A stretch of 7,699 nucleotides of DNA from assembly GCA_031270785.1 (NCBI GenBank), contig JAISWM010000070.1, positions 1 through 7,699 of the forward strand, read 5' to 3'. The stretch comes from Oscillospiraceae bacterium (GTDB lineage Bacteria; Bacillota; Clostridia; Oscillospirales; Acutalibacteraceae). Of the stretch, positions 4,457-7,699 are shown one piece after another; position 1 is the stretch's first letter, and each line of letters starts with the position of its first letter. Under the pieces are notes generated by a model. That model made no database searches. It was not told where the DNA came from and worked only from the letters and a program-made list of their open reading frames with translations. The position numbers and the translations under genes were made by a program.

Positions 4457-4960
4457 GTGAGTAATTTGGAACGTCTATTAAACGGAACGGTTGATTTTTT
4501 ATATAATAAAATGACTCCGGAATTTATAATTTTTATCATATCCATGATGCCCGTACTAGAACTCAGAGGCGGAATGATAGCGGCCGGTTTGCTGAGTGTA
4601 AACTGGAAAACGGCAATGCTCATATGCATTTTGGGAAATATTGTGCCTATACCTTTTATACTGCTTTTTGTAAAAAAAGTGTTTGAGCTTTTTAAAAAAA
4701 CTCGATTTTCTAAGTTCATATATAAATTTGAGCAAAAGATCAGTAATAAAAGCAAAGGCATATTTAAACATAAAAAAATAGGTCTTTTTTTATTTGTGGC
4801 TATTCCCCTGCCGGGTACCGGCGCATGGACAGGGTCTATAATAGCCGCTCTTTTAGGGTTTAAAATGAAAAATGCCGTTATTTCTATTTTCTTTGGGGTA
4901 GTTGTGGCTGCCATAATTATGTCTATACTTTCTTATGGTATTTTGGGATTTTTTGTATAA
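4457..4960 (+). CDS. Small multidrug export-type integral membrane protein (PF06695/COG2426-like)
   Basis: The 167-residue polytopic membrane protein carries both hallmark segments of this family: MPVLELRGG near residues 31-39 and AIPLPGTGAWTG near 115-126, each next to a hydrophobic stretch. About four hydrophobic segments are visible (24-48, 52-75, 108-136, 140-165), with a basic loop between (FKKTRFSKF...KHKK). The family name says export, but the substrate and activity are poorly established, so transport is only a label here. The start is uncertain. GTG at 4457 is 1 nt from AAAGGG (4450-4455), while the in-frame TTG at 4466 is 10 nt from it and would remove three residues. A TATAAT at 4430-4435 is a possible -10 without a convincing -35. 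The gene directly follows the tandem array. Confidence 0.85.
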   Translation: MSNLERLLNGTVDFLYNKMTPEFIIFIISMMPVLELRGGMIAAGLLSVNWKTAMLICILGNIVPIPFILLFVKKVFELFKKTRFSKFIYKFEQKISNKSKGIFKHKKIGLFLFVAIPLPGTGAWTGSIIAALLGFKMKNAVISIFFGVVVAAIIMSILSYGILGFFV

Positions 4961-5003
4961 TTAGTTTATTTTATTAAAATAATTGTATAACAGCAGAAAA
5001 GTG

Positions 5004-5032
5004 TTGAAAAAACTGTTGAAACTGTGTAAAAT
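5004..5032 (+). promoter_or_regulatory. Probable promoter of the lysozyme gene
   Basis: TTGAAA (5004-5009), a 17-bp spacer and TAAAAT (5027-5032) match the consensus at nine of twelve positions and lie about 42 bp before the ATG at 5075. A second TTGAAA at 5016 has no well-spaced -10. Confidence 0.5.
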
Positions 5033-5074
5033 ATTATCAAATACTATAGAAAATAATGAGGCTTAAAGAGAGAT

Positions 5075-5869
5075 ATGAATAAAAAAAGATTTTTAAGTAC
5101 GTGTACGCTTTTGTTAGTGGCAATATTTATTTATGTACACGCCGGCGGCGCGGTAAACGAATATGATTTTCAATATGACGATGACGGTTTTTCGGCTGTA
5201 TCCAAAAAATCGGGTGAGAAAAAATATTTTTCCAAAGGAAACACAAAAAAGGAAGGCATAGATATTTCCTCTTGGTCCGGCGACATTGATTGGGCCAAGC
5301 TAAAGGAGTCCGGCATTGAATTTGTAATGATACGCGAGGGGTATGGCTTAGCTGACCCAAACCAAGTGGATAAAAGATTTCATAAAAATATAAAAGAAGC
5401 TCAAAAAAACGGTATTCCGTGTGGAGCTTATCACTATTCATACGCTACGAGCGTGAAGGAAGCAATTGAGGAAGCGGAGTTTTGCATCAGTAATATCAAA
5501 AATTATAAATTAGAGTACCCCATAGCTTTTGATATTGAAGATGCGAGTGTTGAAAAATGCTGCAGGCGTGAGGCTACGGACATGTGCATTGCGTTTTGCG
5601 ATACGTTGCGCCAAGCCGGATATTACGCCACCATATACACCAACAAAAACTGGATAACAAATTTCTTATTTGAAGGAGAACTTTTTCATGCATATGACCT
5701 ATGGTACGCGCAGTGGAACGAAGAGATAACCGAACCTGATTATCACTGCGGAATATGGCAGAAAAAAGGGGACCAAAAAATTGACGGCGTTCACGGATTT
5801 GCGGACATAAATGAATGTTATTACGATTACAGTCAAATTATGAAAGATTTGCATCTTAACGGGAATTAG
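5075..5869 (+). CDS. Secreted GH25 lysozyme (N-acetylmuramidase)
   Basis: The 264-residue enzyme should cleave the MurNAc-GlcNAc bond of peptidoglycan outside the cytoplasm. Residues 1-23 form a signal peptide (basic MNKKR, hydrophobic core, VHA before a likely cleavage site). After a charged linker, the GH25 domain spans about 60-262. It shows GIDISSWSGDIDW with D63, the catalytic pair in FDIED (D153, E155), YATIYTN, DLWYAQW (208-214), GIW(Q) and the terminal Asp in FADINE (D244). All expected acidic active-site residues are present. No binding or anchor domain is seen, so it may be released or stay tethered by an uncleaved signal. Housekeeping wall remodelling is more likely than a phage lysin, given the signal peptide and absence of phage genes. 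The ribosome site (AGAGAG) is weak. No intrinsic terminator follows. Confidence 0.92.
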   Translation: MNKKRFLSTCTLLLVAIFIYVHAGGAVNEYDFQYDDDGFSAVSKKSGEKKYFSKGNTKKEGIDISSWSGDIDWAKLKESGIEFVMIREGYGLADPNQVDKRFHKNIKEAQKNGIPCGAYHYSYATSVKEAIEEAEFCISNIKNYKLEYPIAFDIEDASVEKCCRREATDMCIAFCDTLRQAGYYATIYTNKNWITNFLFEGELFHAYDLWYAQWNEEITEPDYHCGIWQKKGDQKIDGVHGFADINECYYDYSQIMKDLHLNGN

Positions 5870-6132
5870 AAATTTAACGAATTTAATATGATTAAAATAT
5901 TCAAAATTAAGAAAAAAATTAGTAATTTCACTAAAAAAATCTCATTTTAATAGTTTATCAATATGTTATTTGGCCAAAGTTTTAACACCCGAAAATATGA
6001 TTTTAAAAATTTTTAATTAATACTATTGTATTTGATTAACGCTTATATTATAATGTTAGTCTGGTGAAATTAAATAAATATTCATAGTGTTTTGTGGGAT
6101 AATTCTTCATATTATAAAATGTTAGAAGGATT
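5870..6132. other. AT-rich intergenic gap with no recognisable gene
   Basis: Very AT-rich DNA between the lysozyme and the response regulator region. It contains a promoter-like pair at 6026-6054 and a weaker one at 6092-6120 (TTGTGG, 17 bp, TAAAAT). It has no GC hairpins, no repeat module and no clear terminator for the lysozyme gene, in contrast to most other gaps here. Confidence 0.6.
6026..6054 (+). promoter_or_regulatory. Possible promoter for the response regulator
   Basis: TTGTAT (6026-6031) and a perfect TATAAT (6049-6054) are 17 bp apart. This would give a leader of about 260 nt spanning the small AT-rich frame at 6133-6318. The -35 is only a half match, and the DNA is so AT-rich that chance is a real alternative. 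Confidence 0.35.
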
Positions 6133-6318
6133 TTGAATATTGTAAGAAATTCAGGAAATTATTTTTGTATGTTGTTTTTGGAAAAGATTTGGCATATATT
6201 TAAAAATTTTAAGGTTTATACCCACAATATTATTGCTTTTTTATTAAAATTTAGCAGATACTATATTTTAATAATTTTTATATATAAATTTTTAACATAT
6301 TTATTGATAAGGATGTGA
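6133..6318 (+). CDS. Doubtful 61-residue hydrophobic ORF upstream of the response regulator
   Basis: The frame begins at a TTG only 2 nt after AGAAGGA (6124-6130), and the first ATG is at codon 13 without a ribosome site. The product is rich in F, I, L, Y, K and N, with one long hydrophobic stretch near the C-terminus (YYILIIFIYKFLTYLLI). This is also what random very AT-rich DNA encodes. In its favour, the TGA overlaps the response regulator's ribosome site, an arrangement that would allow translational coupling. I regard it as more likely fortuitous than real. Confidence 0.2.
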   Translation: MNIVRNSGNYFCMLFLEKIWHIFKNFKVYTHNIIAFLLKFSRYYILIIFIYKFLTYLLIRM

Positions 6319-6324
6319 TTGACG

Positions 6325-7047
6325 TTGGCAGAACAAAAAACAGGGTTAATCTATATTACTGATGATGAACCCAACATAAGAAAACTGGTTGCTTTGGCAC
6401 TCAAAGAACAAGGTTTCGAAACTCAAGAATTCTCAAACGGCGCTGATCTATTGAAAGCTCTACAAAAGCGTCTGCCGGATGCTATAGTGCTGGATTGGAT
6501 TATGCCTGAGCTGGACGGACTTACTGTTTGCGGAAGGCTCAAATTAGATAAAACAACAAAAATTGTTCCCATAATATTGCTTACCGCCAGAAATGAAGAA
6601 GTCGATTGTGTGCTTGGCCTCGAAATGGGCGCAGATGACTACATTATCAAACCGTTTAGTTTAAAAGAATTGTGTGCAAGAGTGAAAGCTGTTGTGCGCA
6701 GAAAAGATTTCGTAAATCCTTCTTCGCCAAACGATGAAATAATAGGCATTGGCGATTTGGTGATTAATTTAGCAAAAAGAACAATAACTAAAGGAGATCA
6801 ATTGCTCAGCCTTACAATGAAAGAGTTTGACCTGTTAACTACATTAATCCAAAGCAAAGGCAGGGTTCTTACGAGGAACCAGCTGATGGAAAAAGTTTGG
6901 GATGTAGAATACTGCGGAGATGCCAGAACAGTAGACGTACATGTAAGATATTTAAGGCAAAAAGTTGAAAACGAGGCAAATAAACCTAAATATATAAAAA
7001 CTGTGCGCGGAATGGGTTATAGGTGTGCCACTGAAGATGAACTTTAA
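6325..7047 (+). CDS. OmpR/PhoB-family response regulator
   Basis: A cytoplasmic two-component transcription factor of 240 residues from this start. The receiver domain has the acidic pair in YITDDEPN, the phospho-accepting Asp in AIVLDWIMPELDG (D57), the switch Thr in LLTAR (T87) and the Lys in GADDYIIKPF (K109). A linker leads to an OmpR-type winged-helix domain (about 130-237) with LTMKEFDLL, GRVLTRNQLMEKVW, RTVDVHVRYLRQKV and IKTVRGMGYR. The start is ambiguous between TTG 6319 and TTG 6325. The ribosome site TAAGGATGTGATT (6308-6320) matches an extended Shine-Dalgarno at most positions and overlaps the first TTG, so I prefer the second. No histidine kinase is adjacent: repeats fill the 650 bp downstream and a lysozyme is upstream. 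The signal and targets are unknown; PhoB-like architecture does not prove phosphate sensing. Confidence 0.9.
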   Translation: MAEQKTGLIYITDDEPNIRKLVALALKEQGFETQEFSNGADLLKALQKRLPDAIVLDWIMPELDGLTVCGRLKLDKTTKIVPIILLTARNEEVDCVLGLEMGADDYIIKPFSLKELCARVKAVVRRKDFVNPSSPNDEIIGIGDLVINLAKRTITKGDQLLSLTMKEFDLLTTLIQSKGRVLTRNQLMEKVWDVEYCGDARTVDVHVRYLRQKVENEANKPKYIKTVRGMGYRCATEDEL

Positions 7048-7100
7048 TCTTATGTGATATAGCTACGCCTTTGAAAACTGTCTGATTTTTTACTGCTCTT

Positions 7101-7163
7101 TCCCCGCATATCGGCGGGGATTGGCGGTAATATCTTTTTCCCCCGCCTTTCGGCGAGGGAAAC
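7101..7163. repeat. Two GC hairpins after the response regulator
   Basis: TCCCCGC/GCGGGGA (7101-7120, loop ATATCG), then TTTTTCCCCCGCC/GGCGAGGGAAA (about 7135-7162). The first lies 53 nt past the stop codon with its nearest T-run 15 nt downstream, so it is at best an atypical terminator. The second is the same kind of T-flanked, A-flanked hairpin as in the other repeats, with ACAAAAACATCGCTGT after it resembling the ACAAAAATGTCACTGT block. Confidence 0.5.
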
Positions 7164-7196
7164 AAAAACATCGCTGTTTTAAAAAAATTTTTACTA

Positions 7197-7584
7197 TATT
7201 ATTTACGTTCCCCCCCCCGCCTTCGGCGGGGGGAAAACAAAAATGTTACTGTACACTTTAAAAGAGTAAATAGGTTTTTGGGGTCTCTTCCACCGCCATG
7301 GGCGGGAGGAGAGAGCGATAAAAAATTAGACGTTTTTCAAACCGCAGCAGCTATACATACTTTGGTATTTTTACTTCATTATAACAAAAATCATTTAAAA
7401 ACGTGGTATTATTTACGTCCCCCCCGCCATAGGCGGGGGGGGAACAAAAATGTCACTGTACACTTGAAAAAAGTAAATTGATTTTGGAAGTCTTTCCACC
7501 GCCACGGGGAGGAGAGAGCAATAAAAAATTAGACGTTTTTCAAACCGCAGCAGCTATACATACTTTGGTATTTTTACTTCATTA
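7197..7584. repeat. 210-bp tandem repeat, two units, second interrupted by a MITE
   Basis: Unit 1 is 7197-7406 and unit 2 begins at 7407 with the same TATTATTTACG followed by a C-run/G-run hairpin. The shared order is hairpin, ACAAAAATG(T)CACTGTACACTT, a second hairpin (CCACCGCC...GGGAGGAGAGAGC), then about 64 bp that are identical between units (GACGTTTTTCAAACCGCAGC onward) up to CTTCATTA. Unit 1 continues as TAACAAAAATCATTTAAAAACG, while unit 2 runs into the MITE at 7585. The hairpin region matches the 147-bp array in reverse orientation. No open frame here has coding character. Confidence 0.88.
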
Positions 7585-7699
7585 GACCTGTCCGTAAATT
7601 TTACAGATTGCAACCAAAATCGACGACGGCGTATGAAGATACTCCAAGGAGATTTTGATGCAAAGCCATTTTTTAAGTGATGCATTTTTCGATAGTTTG
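7585..7699 (+). mobile_element. Third MITE copy, cut by the window end
   Basis: It starts with the same GACCTGTCCGTAAATTTTACAGA terminus as the element at 2878 and differs from it at only a few positions (for example CAACC for CAATC, GTATGAAG for GTATAAAA). AAGGAG and the ATG (7658) are present, with the outward frame open to the last base. The left junction follows CATTA; comparison with unit 1 of the 210-bp repeat shows the uninterrupted target. The right end and target duplication lie beyond the window. Confidence 0.82.

Noticed and set aside
4402..4914. Long minus-strand open frame opposite the PF06695-type gene
   Set aside because: It is antisense to a gene with clear family motifs, has no ribosome site and no recognisable protein character.
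5127..5441. Minus-strand open frame inside the lysozyme gene
   Set aside because: Shadow of the GH25 coding frame; the product has unnatural composition and no motifs.
7278..7481. Plus-strand 67-codon frame in the 210-bp repeat
   Set aside because: It runs across two hairpins and the boundary between repeat units; it is open by chance in non-coding repeats.

Overview
The window is AT-rich DNA of Gram-positive, Firmicutes/Clostridia-like character. This rests on GGAGG-type ribosome sites, TTG/GTG starts, TTGACA/TATAAT-like promoters, a CrtO-type membrane acyltransferase, a small monocluster ferredoxin, a secreted GH25 lysozyme and an OmpR/PhoB-type regulator. The species cannot be named from sequence alone. 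Only about half of the window codes for protein. The rest is mostly families of dispersed and tandem intergenic repeats built around C-run/G-run hairpins.

Layout, left to right. (1) 1-1230: an ExoA-like family 2 glycosyltransferase lies between two direct copies of an intergenic repeat module. (2) 1256-1700: a decayed miniature inverted-repeat element (MITE), a consensus promoter, tRNA-Arg(CCU) and a GC palindrome. (3) 1829-2791: a short membrane-protein gene with a strong promoter converges on, and overlaps by 11 bp, a minus-strand CrtO-like acyltransferase. That gene is preceded by a probable structured leader RNA. (4) 2817-3397: repeat module, an intact 141-bp MITE with a 5-bp target duplication, and one copy of a structured ~110-bp repeat. 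(5) 3398-3632: ferredoxin and its terminator. (6) 3640-4408: the second, inverted copy of the structured repeat, then a 147-bp tandem array. (7) 4457-5869: a PF06695-type membrane protein and a GH25 lysozyme. (8) 5870-7047: an AT-rich gap and an orphan response regulator. (9) 7048-7699: hairpins, a 210-bp tandem repeat, and a third MITE copy cut by the window end.

The genes look like independent transcription units rather than one pathway: most have their own promoter-like sequence and most gaps contain repeats. A loose cell-envelope theme (glycosyltransferase, acyltransferase, lysozyme, two membrane proteins) is inference only.

The best candidate for something undescribed is the repeat system. 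The MITE has 23-bp terminal repeats, and two insertion points can be checked against related uninterrupted sites in the same window. It carries a ribosome site and ATG that read outward through its right end. A separate structured repeat flanks the ferredoxin in inverted orientation and keeps its stems while its loops vary.
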